Assembly: GCA_032433595.1 (NCBI GenBank)
Contig: JASWJB010000185.1
Span: forward strand, 23,722-87,721
DNA length: 64,000 bases
Origin: Conoideocrella luteorostrata
Taxonomy: Eukaryota; Ascomycota; Sordariomycetes; Hypocreales; Clavicipitaceae
Reading direction: 5' to 3'
Below the pieces are notes generated by a model. It made no database searches. It was not told where the DNA came from and saw nothing but the letters and a program-made list of their open reading frames with translations. Both the position numbers and the translations under genes were made by a program. Below are positions 31,094-42,839 of the stretch, piece after piece. Within the stretch, counting starts at the first letter, position 1; each line of letters starts with the position of its first letter.

Positions 31094-32796
31094 ATGTGTC
31101 AATCATCTGCAGAGAAGTTGGAGGATGCATCCGTCCACAAAGTGGAGGATGCTGTTCCCGGGTCCACCGCTATGACAGCCTCAGCTCTACATCTGGAGCC
31201 GGAGGTTGGTTTATACGGCCGTAGTGGAATCATAGGATTGTTTGACTCCAACTACGTGCTAGGGGCAGCCTTTCTTGCTTCCTTAGGTGGATTCTCGTTT
31301 GGTTATGACCAGGGTGTTATTTCCATCATTAATGTCATGCCAGAGTTTCACCGTGTGTACCCTAAGGCTGCTACGCCTTTTGGCAAGGGATTCATGACTG
31401 GGATGCTCGAGCTGGGTGCTTTCATCGGGTGCCTGTTCATGCCTTTGCTTGCGGATAGGGTATCCCGCAAACGGGCGATCGTTATTGTCGTTATTGTTTT
31501 CAATATAGGTGCGATTATGCAGACTACCGCACCAAACTATGGCGTTCTTGTCGCTGGAAGAGCTATAGGTGGTATTGGTGTTGGTACTTTGGCTATGGTG
31601 AGCTTTTGTGAACCTTTGCTTTCTATGTAAACGGTGCTGACTCAAGGTTTCTTCAGGGCGCTCCAATTTATATTTCCGAAATTGCGCCTCCTAATGTTCG
31701 TGGTACACTCCTCGTCCTAGAATCTATTTCCATTGTTACTGGTGTTGTTGTGTCCTTCTTCCTTACTTATGGGACACGTCACCTGTCCGGAGAAGTTGCC
31801 TTCCGCTTGCCATTTGGCCTTCAGATGGTCTGTTCAACCTTGCTTGGTGTATTTATCAACTTTTACCCATTCTCTCCTCGCTGGCTCGCGCTCGTCGGTC
31901 GTTCGGAGGACGCTCTCGAGTCACTTGAGCGCCTTCGACGCCTGCCGGCCACAGACCGTCGTGTGCAAAGAGAGCATCGGGATATCATGGTTGAAACGGA
32001 GGTGCAAAAGGCCCTTATGGAGAAGAGGCACCCTGGTGTCAAGGGAATTAAGCGCGAGCTGTACTTGTGGCTGGATCTGCTCTCGAGCAGGCCTATGAGG
32101 CGCCGCACCTTTGTTGCCGTCGGAGCCTGTGTGTTCCAGCAATTCAGCGGAATCAACGCTTTCATTTACTACGCCCCCACTCTGTTTGGCAGTCTTGGGC
32201 AGTCCGACGAGATGGCGTTGATTATGTCGGGGGTTTTCAACGTGCTTCAACTTGTTGCGGTAGCTGTTTGCTTTATTGTAATCGACAAATTGGGCCGCAG
32301 GCCTCTGGCCATCTGGGGAGCTCTTGGTGGCGGAGGCTCCTGGACGATGATGGCTATTATCGTAGGTGTTTATTCGCATGACTGGCAGACCAACACTGCT
32401 GCTGGCTGGGGAGCTGTGGCTATGGCCTTTGTATTTGTGCTCGTGTACGGCGTTTCGTACTCCCCTTTAGGATGGGTTCTACCTGCAGAAGTCTACACCA
32501 ACTCATCACGATCCCGTGGTGTTGCCTTGGCTGTGGCTGTGAACTGGCTATGCAATTTCATCGTTGGCGTTATCACGCCACCCATGATCAGCAACATCGG
32601 ATTTGGTACATATGTCTTCTACGGCGCTTTTTGCTATATTGGCTCCATCTGGGCCTTTTTTTTGGTGCCAGAGACCAAAGGCAAGACGCTTGAGCAGATG
32701 GATGCTGTGTTCGGCGACCACTCGGCTGAGGAGGAAGAGGAGATCCTGGCCAGTCAAGGCACTGGCCAAGCTCCGCTTCGCGTCGGTATCGTTTAG
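31094..32796 (+). CDS. MFS sugar/polyol porter
   Basis: Two exons (31094-31597 and 31657-32796) give 547 residues of the sugar porter family, with about 12 membrane segments expected. Visible signatures are GGFSFGYDQGVISI in the first segment, DRVSRKR after the second, YISEIAPPNVRGTLL, FSPRWLALVGR, QQFSGINAFIYYAPTLF in segment 7, DKLGRRPL, LPAEVYTNSSRSRG and the closing PETKGKTLEQMD. Proton symport of a hexose, pentose, polyol or sugar acid across the plasma membrane is the family role. About 60 residues precede the first membrane segment and a Glu-rich tail follows the last. The gene lies between the polyol dehydrogenase and the Zn2Cys6 regulator, so it is the likely uptake system of the cluster. 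Confidence 0.9.
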
Positions 32797-33370
32797 ATTA
32801 CCGCACAGGGTGAATTGGAGAGGATTCTGCAAGTCTCCAGGTTTTCGAGGACGGGCCTGTGCACTCTTTGGCAGTTTCAACCTGGTTTTCTATTTATTTA
32901 TTAAATGCACGAGCAAGCTGAGCCAGTCTCAAATGAATGGATCTCAAACCAGATACGATAGTTTGCGTGAGATGCATTTGTAGCATCATGAATCTCCAAA
33001 ACAGAGTTGTCGTAGAACTCTCCGGCTCCAATGAATGAGTAGAGTGGAGTCCTTCCGTTTAACACTATGACACGTGACTATGCATCCTCTAGATACTGAG
33101 GTGGCGACATGACGCACACGACGAGACTGACTTCGAACGCTAGGGAGAGTTGGGGGCCGAGGCCGCTCTCGAAACGTATTTGGATGGACCATCGCACTGT
33201 AAAAAAAGGGTTCAATTTCCCCGCACGATCATCTGCCCCAACGACCCAGACAGCGTGAGTCTGAAACGGGCATCCGTCCTCGGCCGTGTTTTGTCGTCGA
33301 AACGTGAGGGATTTTTTTTTAAAAAGTATTTGTAAGCGCGTAGTCAGGTCACCGCTCAGGACAAGGCAAC
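32797..33370. other. Intergenic between the porter and the regulator
   Basis: No gene is supported. The segment near the end of this spacer is probably the promoter of the regulator. CGGATCCG at 33382, just inside its coding region, is another CGG/CCG palindrome. Confidence 0.4.
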
Positions 33371-36328
33371 ATGTTTCCTTCGGATCCGTCGGACTCTAGT
33401 GCCACGCGGAGGAAGCACACTACTACGGCATGCGGGCCATGTCGCGAAAGCAAGGTCAAGGTTAGCTGCCATATATCCTCCGGCCCGGCCAACCTTCATT
33501 TCATCTCATTCTGACACTCGCCATGGATGCCGCGCATACTTACTGTTCAAACACTGCAGTGTGATGGAGCTGCGCCCACTTGCACCTCTTGTGAGACACG
33601 TGGCAAGCAATGTCATTACCAAGCTGGCGATGACAAGCGACGGTAAGTAACAACTGTCTCTGGCGGTCCAAATCGTCCTGCGTCGCGCTTTGCCAGGTAC
33701 GAATGCGTTGCTAATCATGACATGGCTTCAGACTTTCACATCGCCTTGTGGTAGAGTTGCTATGCGACCGCATTGATCAGCTGGGCCGCTTCATACGCGA
33801 AAATGCGCATGAACCACCCGCAATGGACGTTGACAAGCATAACTTGCTAAGAAAAGCGCTAGGACACCTGAGGTTGTTGGATGCTGTGCCCAGTGAAATA
33901 ACCGTCATGCAACCCGGAAAGTCGCAACCAGAACACCAACATGAAATGGCGCTGGATTTGAACAATTTCGTCATGCCTGATCCAAAAGCCCTCACATATC
34001 AAACGACAACGGGGCCTATCGATGGCTTGAGCTTGGTTCAGGGCACAGACGGATCTCCAGCAGGACAAACTGGTTTGAACAATTTCTCTGACCTTAACGA
34101 CCTTGGTGCCGTGTTCAATGATCCCCCAGGTAACCTATATGTTAACTGGGGTTGGTCGAACGATGACCTTAACCTGCTAACTATGCACAAATCCCCCAGA
34201 GACACTTCTGATATACCGCCACAGGAGTCTATTTTCGACCAAGTGGAGACAGGGAACATTCCGGGATCTGAGACTACAGGCCTGTTACAGAAGAAAAATG
34301 AGCATGTGGATGCTGAGGACACCGAGATCCTCGTCAGTCAGCTTGCAGACAGAATTGGGAGTCTTCGCATCGGACCGGGCGGTCAAGTTCTCTATGATGG
34401 TGTCACCTCCAACTTCAATCTTGTGGACATGGGGGCGCCAGATGACTTCACAGTACACAGAACAGTACGACATGACGGACCTATCTACCTCGAACAACTC
34501 AATATGGGGAAGTCAGTGCCCCAAGACTTGGAGGACCACTTATCAAATCTTTACTTCGCATGGCAAGATCCGGCGTTCCATGTAGTCAAGCGGGACATTT
34601 TCGAGAAGGCCAAGGCGACCTGGCGAGTAGAACAACAAGATACGCCTTACTTCACCGAGGCTTTGCAGAACGCCATCTGCTCACTAGGAGCTGCTTTTGA
34701 ACCGAGGCATTTCCCGACCTTTACCAGCTACCCCAAATCCTTGGCTGATTTCTTCGCTGATCGTGCTAAGACATTGCTCGAGATTGAGCTCGATTCTCCC
34801 AGCATTGCCACTGTGCAAACATTGGTTATTCTCAGCGGTCACGACATAGGATGCAAACGAGACAGTCGAGGGTGGCTCTATAGTGGTAAGTTTCTCTCTG
34901 TACCCTGGATTCTCTGCAGTCTCAATCTGGTTGAACATACTGACTTGTCGTCACATTAGGCATGGCGACCCGGCTGGCTTTTCACCTCGCGATGCACCTA
35001 GACATGACGGATTATGTGTTAACCAACCGTGTTACTCAACAAGAAGCTGATTTGCGCCGAGACGTGTTCTGGGCAGCCTACACAGTTGATCAGTAAGTGA
35101 TGCAGTCTGTGATATGTACAGAAGAACACGCTGATAAAGATCCGAAGTATCTGGAGTTCTCATTTAGGTCGAACTTTTCGAGTGAACATGGAGTGCGTAA
35201 ATTTGGGCCTCCCGAATGCAGAAGATAGTGTCAACCCTGTTGGTCAATGGTCCCCGTACATATCAGACCGTATGCCATCGGCCCAGAACCCTTTGCCGGA
35301 TCCAACAGTAGAGCTTCATCGGCAGCGGGTTTTGCTGTGCGAAATTATAGCACCCCTAGGTTTTGCCCTGTACGTTCATTTGATATCCTCTTGAAGGCGA
35401 AGGCACTGTCGCAATTGAAGGCTAATTTTAATAGCTATGGCAACATGAATATAGCTCCTGAGGCCTTGCACAAATTGAACATATCTACTGTGGCAAAATT
35501 AATGGCATGGAAGGAAGCCTTGTCACCTTCGGTGCAGGTGCGAATTGACGACTTTGAAACCGCATACCTTCCTCATGTCATACTATTACAGTAAGCCCTT
35601 TGCCGCCTGCATGGTCTTGTTTTTTCTCACCACTTCTTAGTATGTCTTTCCACCAAAATATCATCTATATCCATCGACCGTGGATGTCAAAAGGCAGTAA
35701 CACAGGTCAAGCGTATCTCAACGTGGGGCATGACCCCGAACATGCGCGAGTTATGTGTCTTGAGGCAGCCATTTCTATTGGTAAGCTCCTCCAAATGTAC
35801 GAAACTCGATATGGTTTGCGGCGGATGCACATACAAGCAGTGGGAATCACTTGCTCGGCAGCACTGCTTCTCATCTTCGCCGTTGTCATCAACAGCGGCG
35901 ACACGGGAGATGTGGATGCGACAGCGATCAACGGTAGTCACTCCAAGTCTTTGAAGCAAACTTCTGTACAGCAAGCTGCTTTGTACTTGAGTGTCTGCTT
36001 CAACGCCCTAGACGAGTTTGGATTCGCATGGGAAAGTGCGAAGAAGGCTAGGCATTTTCTGGACCTGTTGCAAAAGCGGTGGGAGAGACAGGTGCGCAGA
36101 GTTCGGAAAGGGGAGGCAACGATACCTTCAAAACGGCAGCGTCAGCCGCAAGACAACGATGCGGAGCCGCTATCACAGAGACCATGGTCTGGGATGCGAT
36201 ATGGACATCATCAAATGCTCAACTCGGTGGATATGAGCGCCGATCTCGAGTGGATTATGATGGACAACGACCAGTCGCCTGCCAGTGGCCTTGGTTTGAC
36301 AGGGCCGGGTTCAAGTTCAATGGGGTAG
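33371..36328 (+). CDS. Zn2Cys6 fungal-specific transcription factor, likely cluster regulator
   Basis: Seven exons (33371-33460, 33560-33642, 33732-34885, 34960-35092, 35148-35369, 35435-35590, 35641-36328) join in frame to 841 residues. The binuclear zinc cluster has Cys at 21, 24, 31, 38, 41 and 48 and is split by an intron directly before the third Cys, a common position. A linker follows. The fungal-specific regulatory domain is visible from about residue 300, with the SLGAAFEPRHFPTF segment, GWLYSGMATRLAFHLAMHLD across an intron, an IWSSHLGRTFRVNM-NLGLP segment and IYIHRPWM near 620. Placement next to the porter suggests it controls the catabolic genes. The splice site of exon 5 (CCGAAG/TATCTGG) was chosen because it restores the conserved DHIWSSHLGR stretch. 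Inducer and target genes are not known. Confidence 0.85.
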
Positions 36329-36639
36329 GAAGCAGTTGAACCAAGTCGAAGTCACTAATTAATACTTGCATTTAGACAGAACTCATCTTTTGTCTTCACT
36401 AACCCAGTCTACGATGTTTGATAGCCAACTACCTTGTTCAACCGATGAGTGTCAAAGTAAAAGGCTTTATCTCCTCCATGTATCCTATTTCGAGTCTACT
36501 TCATCGTCTAACTGACCAAAATGTCGGATTAGTTCCCGGGTGAGTAAATTACCAGTTTTACGTTCAATACAACCAGGCTATTTCTGAGCTTTTGTTTTGG
36601 AAGAGCTGTGTCACAGGAAACATTCCTCAACAATGCACT
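36329..36639. other. Intergenic, no supported gene
   Basis: 3' flank of the regulator; I see nothing in it. Confidence 0.5.
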
Positions 36640-36925
36640 CAATATCACTGAAAGCGCACGATGCGACCGGAATCATTCAATTTCAACAGAATCGTATGAC
36701 TGGAAGCATTTAATATCGTCGGAATTGAACGATGCCGACGAAGGCGCCCCGCCCCGCACGAGGAATTCAACATCACCGGAAACGGACGATATCGCCGGAA
36801 ACCTACGATATCGTCAGAATCAATGGAATGGAATAAATTCAAAAAATGAGGAATGTTGCAGAGATAAATAGTAGTCGAATTCCCCGTCAATTAGACAGAA
36901 ATCAAGGACATTTTTCCACTGCCTT
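36640..36925 (+). repeat. Degenerate short tandem repeat plus dispersed repeat E
   Basis: Units of 20-25 bases built on GGAA...ACGATATCG recur five or more times between 36650 and 36830. Then follows AATTAGACAGAAATCAAGGAC. The same two parts occur in reverse at about 40395-40580, next to the LINE relic, and the second part also at 12035-12055. The block therefore probably belongs to that retroelement. Confidence 0.5.
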
Positions 36926-36989
36926 AGAGACCCGACTTCCATATCTGCTCACTTGTGACAAGCTGGCTAACCCGTACCTTACCTCCTAG

Positions 36990-37272
36990 GTTGTGGACGA
37001 GATGTCGGTTTGCATCCCCAGCCTCGATAGGTATGCACTCGACAAGGATCACTTGGAAATAAACAAGTATTTCGACCCAACGGACCCTGCGTTCGAACGG
37101 GTCTCCGATGTGATGTCCGAGCTGTGCCGCAGAGCGACCAATATCGTTCGACGCCGGTTTGAGCGTGCGTGTTCCTTACTCCGTTGCTCTTGCCAGTGAT
37201 TTTGGCTAACCTTGCTGGGCAGGGAGGGGAATCATCACAGATAATAGTGGTAGTCAAGCTCGAACATCACCC
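36990..37272 (+). pseudogene. Gene fragment of unknown function, cut by an LTR
   Basis: A splice acceptor CCTCCTAG precedes a coding-like stretch (36990-37164) reading VVDEMSVCIPSLDRYALDKD and continuing with EINKYFDPTDPAFERVSDVM. A GTGCGT...GGGCAG intron (37165-37222) follows, then a short exon that runs into the family A LTR at 37273. Codon use and splice sites look genuine, but both ends are missing. I do not recognise the family. Confidence 0.45.
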
Positions 37273-37476
37273 TATAGGAAGCACAGGACTTCCGGTGACA
37301 AGGGTATCGATACCGAAAGGTGAAGCAAAACAATGTGCCAAACAATTCAATTCATTAGGTCTGTCTAAGAAAGAAGAAGAAGAGGAAGAGGTATGCTGCC
37401 GAGCGCGCCGTATAAAAGAGGTGCGCTAGGGTGACTACGTGACCTTTGCTCGTATGCTTGACGAGGTATTCCAACA
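37273..37476 (-). repeat. Solo LTR family A, copy 4
   Basis: Read on the minus strand it runs from TGTTGGAATACCTCGTC to GTGCTTCCTATA. It has the family landmarks GTCACCCTAGCGCACC, TATACGGCGCGC and GGTATCGATACC. No target duplication is visible. It truncates the gene fragment at 36990. Confidence 0.85.
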
Positions 37477-37762
37477 ATTATCTTGTCAAGTCCAGCATCC
37501 CACTAGACGAAGCCAGCACGTAACAGGGAGGCCGTTGAAATGTGGCGCGGTGCACCGCCACTAGAAGGCGCAGTCAAGCGATGTCCCCACGTGATCCTTG
37601 CGATTAGCCAGTATAACCCCATGCATGCTTGCGGCCGCGCGACAAAGACTGCGAAGTAATCTCAAGCACAGTCAGTACACACACTCTTGCCTAGCTACAT
37701 GAAATACCTAACAACAACCCCCATGAGAAAAATATCGGTGTTGCTAATCACTGAAATGAACA

Positions 37763-39439
37763 ATGGCCGGCCGCACCATCGAAGCCAGCATTACAAACGC
37801 CAACGCATTGCAGGGCCGTCTAATAGCGTCGCAGCGTCGCAGACGTTGGGCTCCCAAAGTGAAAACGGGCTGCATGACTTGTCGGTTTGTGCTACCATCT
37901 CCGTGCTATCCTCGGCAAAAATATAGCTAAGAATCTACCAACAGGGCCCGTCATCTTAAATGCGATGAAACGAAACCATATTGCAGACGTTGCACATCGA
38001 CGGGTCGAAATTGCTCTGGTTACGAACCAAGATCAGGACTGGAACCAACGTCCACCGTCTATGCATCATCAACATCAGTGGTTCGACAGCCCACGGATTA
38101 CGTGACACCACTTTATGCAAACTCAACAACAGAGGAGAAATACTTGTTCTACACCTTCCGTGTCGAGGCAGATCGTCAGGCCGCCGGTTCACTTGATGAA
38201 TATTTTCCATCCACTGATATCTCGCTGGCCTGCTACATACACCCTGCCATTTGGCACTCTGCCCTGGCCATGGCCGCAATGCGGATCAAGGAGCGAACTC
38301 AGCGAAACTCATATAACTCTCAGTACTATAACCAGGTTGCCCTGTATCAGTACAACAAAGCAATTACACACCTCATCCAGAGCACCCAAATAATGAGTTC
38401 AAGTGTTCTAGGCCAATCAATTGTACTTCTTGCCACTCTACTTCTTTATGGAGTTGCTAGTCTATATGGGGATTTAAATGAGGCAAAGATGTTTGCTCAT
38501 CACGCTTGTTATTTATTTTGGAAATGGGATTTTCGGTCTTGTAATAGCCAAATTATTTCCATTTCATCTCTTACTGCTTCAATCGCCGAGATTTACTTTC
38601 AATATTCCTGGACTGCTCGACCTTCACTCTCACAGCTAAGGAGCATTACCAAAATACCTATCTTGCAAACCCCGTTTGCTTCTACAACAGCTGCGCTCTC
38701 CGAGTTCCGTAGCCTACAACTAGAGCTATTCGAACTAAGACTAAAGAGAGACGTTAACCCATCGCAGTGGTACATTAACCGCCAAACATGGCTCCATCAC
38801 TTGTCTATATGGAAGAATAAATTTTGGCAGTTTCGACAGGCAAGCAGGCATAACCAATCGCATGTAATAGCATTGCATATGTCGCTGATTGCCTTGGAAG
38901 TATTAAGTCAAGTTGACACGAAGAAAAATAACGGCGAATGTAGGAATACCTTATCCTGGAATGAATTGTCTTGGGATAGATTTACACCTCAATATGAGCG
39001 GATTATTAAGCTCGCAGAAGATGAAGCTACGCAACAAGTGTGTATGCCGCCTATATTTGGGTTCGCTCTCGGCCCTTCAACCATGAGGACAGTATATGGG
39101 GTTATTTCGTTTTGCCGAAATCATAGAATACGCAGCAGGGCCTTAAGATTACTCAAGGGGTATAATCAGAGAGACGGGATGCTTGACAGTCGATTAATCG
39201 CCTTACAAGCAGAGGCTAAGATTCAGCTGGAGGAACAAGGACAAAACTTATTTTACTTACCCATTGAACTGGGAAGATGCCAGTGTGTTCCGGAAGAATA
39301 TATATGTGAATTCCATCGATTGTCGGACAATGGTGTGGAATTTCTTGAAAATGGGGAAGCGACGCTATCTTTCACATCGCCTGGCAGCGCCACGCAGCCA
39401 CCATGCACACGATCAGTGACAGTTAAATGGAGAGAATAG
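37763..39439 (+). CDS. Zn2Cys6 transcription factor, second copy type
   Basis: Two exons (37763-37884 and 37945-39439, 60-base intron) give 538 residues. The zinc cluster has Cys at 37, 40, 47, 54, 57 and 64 in GCMTCRARHLKCDETKPYCR and the CTSTGRNC end. The intron falls directly after the second Cys and its removal is required to complete the motif; the donor is GTTTGT. An RRRRW stretch just before the cluster may aid DNA binding or nuclear import. The remainder resembles the short fungal-specific regulatory domain common in Zn2Cys6 proteins, with the YIHPAIWHSALAMAAMRIKE segment. An in-frame alternative ATG does not reach the cluster; the one at 37763 does. The gene sits alone between LTRs, and the body is more AT-rich than its neighbours. 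Targets are unknown. Confidence 0.85.
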
Positions 39440-39559
39440 ACGACTAGGAATGAGACGGCCCACCTTCCGCGGAGAACAATAAAAGTCAAAATGAATAAAG
39501 TTGTTTTGTTCTCCTGAGAGTGCCTGACGGCTAATGTCGGAAGCGACAGTATGGAAGTG

Positions 39560-39760
39560 TGTTGGAATCCCTTCGTCAAGCACAATAGGAAGCACGGAGC
39601 AGGTCACGTAGTCATCTTTCAGCCATGATATTTATGTGACGATTTCGAGCCCCTCACCTTGACTTGTTTTCCGCTTCTGAGATATACAGAGATTATTAAA
39701 TATATTGCATTTTGACCGCAATGGTATCGATACCCTGCACAACACCCTGTGCAACCCACA
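39560..39760 (+). repeat. Solo LTR family D, copy 2
   Basis: It runs from TGTTGGAATCCCTTCG to GTGCAACCCACA, 201 bp, with the AGGAAGCACGGAGCAGGTC landmark shared with 49221-49415. It lies about 120 bases after the stop codon of the regulator. Confidence 0.82.
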
Positions 39761-39829
39761 ATCCTGGTCTTTGATTGTGAGAGGTTTATTACAAACTTTA
39801 ATTTTATTCTTCGTGAAATAAATAATTAC

Positions 39830-40335
39830 CATTTTACCTGATTCAAATGTCGCTCCGCTCCTTCGCTCCCACTCTACTACAATAGCTTGCAGTTTATCAC
39901 GATTGAGCTGTACCATCGGGCTCGCCACCCAAGCCGTAAAATCGTCCACAAAATGACATCGATCCTCCGTTCGCGTCAATGCGCCGTTGGACCAGGTCCG
40001 CGTTAAAAAAATAAGTAGAGGATCGGGAACAACAGAGATCCTTATGGTAAGCCAGCCTGCAGCAAATTCTTGGCCTCGAAGGTCCAGCCATTTACCTGTA
40101 TGGTTGCCGTGCAATGAGAACAAAACACTTCAATCCATCTGAGCAGGTCATCCGGAATCCCTCGTGCTTTTAGTCTCTGCAGAAGCCTTTCCTTGAACAC
40201 TCCGTAGTATGTTCCCTTCAGATTAAAGCTGATTAGACTCACGACATGGCGCCTCCTCCAGGCTACATAGATATGTTCTTGCAGCACTATGAACGCCTGT
40301 TCAGCAGACCGCTATTTACGGGCTCCGAAGCGGTT
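39830..40335 (-). mobile_element. Non-LTR retrotransposon reverse-transcriptase relic (Tad/I-like LINE)
   Basis: On the minus strand the core of a LINE reverse transcriptase can be read across frames: SAEQAFIVLQEHIY, VSLISFNLKGTYYGV, LLQRLKARGIPDDLLRWIEV, TIQVNGWTFEAKNLLQAGLP, FFNADLVQRRIDANGG and the catalytic FVDDFTAWV (the YADD box). At least two frameshifts and one stop codon break it, and endonuclease and RNase H parts are absent. It is a dead fragment. Confidence 0.85.
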
Positions 40336-41275
40336 GGTAGGTAGCAAGCCATATGTCACATTTGTGAGCAGCTATGACCTTCTAACATAGTGAAAAAGCG
40401 TCCTTGATTTCTATCTAATCAAGAACGGAATTTGACTGCTAGTTATCTCTTTTCGGGATGCTTCTTCCGGATTCAAGCTTCCTACGATATCGTACGCTTC
40501 CGTCAGTATTACCTGCTTCCGGTCAAATCGTACGCTTCTGGCGGCGTCGTAAGTTTCCGGCAGCATTGTACGTTTCCAGTTGACATAGCAAAACTCACAA
40601 AAGCCTAGCTACTAGCCCGACCAGTCATCATTATCCACTAGTAATCCGTCGTTTATCCATCCATTCATCCTGAGCGAACAGCACTACAAGCTATAGTAGG
40701 CTCTGTGTGATGGATACTTCTGGATGGATGTGGTGGGCTGTGTGCTCTGTTTGAGAAGAGAACAGGCTAAAAATATTGTCCTACATCTCAATTTGTGCCA
40801 GTTTCTTTTGAAACTAAACAAAGACACCAGCAGGACAATGCTTTAATTAATGTTAAGCATTGCAAAAGATGGTAGAAAGGAGGTATTGCGGTATGCACAC
40901 AATATCTATCCAGAAGTAATACGTGAACTAAGCTAAATAATAGGATGGCAGGTTTTCGGTCGTATCTCCTGGCCCATCAGCTCTATTTTTTTTTCTACCT
41001 CTAGAGTCTCGGATGAATCATGAAGGCTATCCAAGACTTGCTCTAGTACAGTTAAGAAGGTGGATGGAAGCCTGCGACGTTTTCAAGGCTGCAATTGTTT
41101 GGCTAGCAAGCAAGACAGAGAAAAGCAACCCCTTTAAAAAAAAACTGCGAAGGAAAACGTACATAACCCGGGGATAGAAACCTCGTAAACAAACAGCATT
41201 GACGATGAGTTCGCACTTCTACGCAGTGTCGATGATTAATTCCTTGTGTTGGAAGCCACGGGAGCTAAGTCAAAC
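40336..41275. other. Repeat-rich intergenic sequence
   Basis: The first 250 bases contain the reverse of repeat E (ATTTCTATCTAATCAAGAAC and the ACGATATCGTACGCTTCCG units). The rest is AT-rich with no gene. Confidence 0.45.
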
Positions 41276-41403
41276 AGATGCAAAACGTCAAAGACATTAC
41301 GCAAAGATCATGCTTAGTAATTAGTGTAGACTGCGACCTAGATGCAAAACGTCAAATACATTACGCAAAGATTATGTTTAGTAATTAGTGTGGACTGGTG
41401 ACT
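41276..41403. repeat. 64-bp direct duplication
   Basis: Two adjacent copies start with GATGCAAAACGTCAAAGACA and GATGCAAAACGTCAAATACA and end with AGTAATTAGTGTAGACTG and AGTAATTAGTGTGGACTG. They differ at only a few positions, so the duplication is fairly young. Confidence 0.85.
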
Positions 41404-42339
41404 CTAGCTTAGAGAAATACCACACTTACTATAATTAAGTTCGTCTTGGTGCTGTTAGCACTGCGTTAGTGGGGGGAAAGCTTATGGGCGACAACGCCAC
41501 ACATCCTGCCCTTGGAGCCCATCCTCACCTTAACAACGTGATAGAAGAACTTTTGGAGAGCTTTTTATTCTATTGTAAAAATACCTCCGATGGCAAAATA
41601 ACATGTTTTTTTAGGCTAAAAACCCAGGGAAAAAATAACTCTATTGTCTCTGGGTGTCGAGAGAATCTCAGCAGCACAATTATCCTTCTTTGAATAGCGC
41701 GCCAACATACCGACGCGCTAAAACTAACCACCAAGCCTTAACAAACACCGAAACATCATACTCGCAGTACAACAAGGGAAGTCATGCCCCCTTTCACGTA
41801 AGCCAAAATATGGAAAATAGACATGGTCCCCTTATTGTTCCTACCCGACAATAGTTTACGGCCTCGGAGCTTGAGGATTATGCGGCCAAGGCACATAGCA
41901 TAAAGAAGAAGATCGGCAGAACAACATTAAACACGCCAGACAATAGGATTAATGTCACAGATATCGTGTATTTCTGTAACCGTCACAGAGCATTGTCTAG
42001 TCCGTAAAGTCCGGTATTTCCTTTAAATCCGATTTTCCCTATTAGTCAGATTAGCTAGAATATATCTATAAGGAGGACTATTTTCCTTGTACAGAGTAGG
42101 CAGAAGACAAGGTCAATTTTACTCATCAGACATACGCAGCTGCTCACTTGTGACAGGTGGTCCCATCTATTTGGGCGGCGACGTCTTTGCTTCTTTGCCG
42201 GGCCTGCTCCTGTGAACAATGTGCTAGGGGTGGCATCTCCTTGCCCATCGTCTGGCTGGCTAGCAGAATCGAATTCCGATAGCGTCTGTGACAGGCTATG
42301 GCTCTCGAACTTACGAGACAGCGTAGATTCTTGAGCTTG
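41404..42339. other. Intergenic, no supported gene
   Basis: Frames at 41469-41854 are short and unrecognised. GCTCACTTGTGACAG near 42143 resembles a segment at 36942, suggesting repeat-derived sequence. Confidence 0.45.
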
Positions 42340-42647
42340 TCAGATTAACCTGCGATCTGATGCTTCTTGCACCGCCTGAACCTTTCAGCAACGAGCTCGT
42401 CAACTGATTTTCGATATCTGATGCTTTTTGCAGTGTATGTCTTCTGATATTTGAACCGTTTCGACGAGCTCCTTGCGATATCTGTTGCTTCTTGCACGCC
42501 TGTATGTCTTCGGAAATTTAAGCTTTTTTCAACGAGCTCGTCAGATTGACCTACGATGTCTGATGCTTCGATAGCGCTTGTACGTCTTCCGAGATTTGAG
42601 CCCTTTTAACGAGCTGATCAGATTGATCTACGATCTGATGCTTCGAC
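42340..42647. repeat. Tandem repeat of about 75-80 bp, four degenerate units
   Basis: Each unit carries TCAGATTGACCT, GCGATATCTGATGCTTCT, a CGCCTGTATGTCTTC block, GAGATTTGA and CTTTTCAACGAGCTCG with substitutions. The array ends at the family A LTR copy 5. One further unit flanks family A copy 1 at 13215. Confidence 0.75.
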
Positions 42648-42839
42648 CGCTGGAACACCCCGCCAAGGCACATGGACACATCACGTGGCCACCCTAGCGC
42701 GCCTCCTTGATACGGCGCGCTCGGGGGCATTCCTCTCCCTCTTCTTCTCTCTTAGATAACCCAGATCAGATGAATTGAATTGTTTTGCTTTACTTCCGGT
42801 ATCGGTACCTTTGTCATCCGAAACCCTGTGCTTCCCACA
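42648..42839 (+). repeat. Solo LTR family A, copy 5, degenerate
   Basis: It starts CGCTGGAACACC, a mutated TGTTGGAATACC, and ends GTGCTTCCCACA. Flanks TCGAC and CCGAC could be a target duplication with one change. Landmarks TCACGTGGCCACCCTAGCGC and AGATGAATTGAATTG are kept. Confidence 0.75.
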
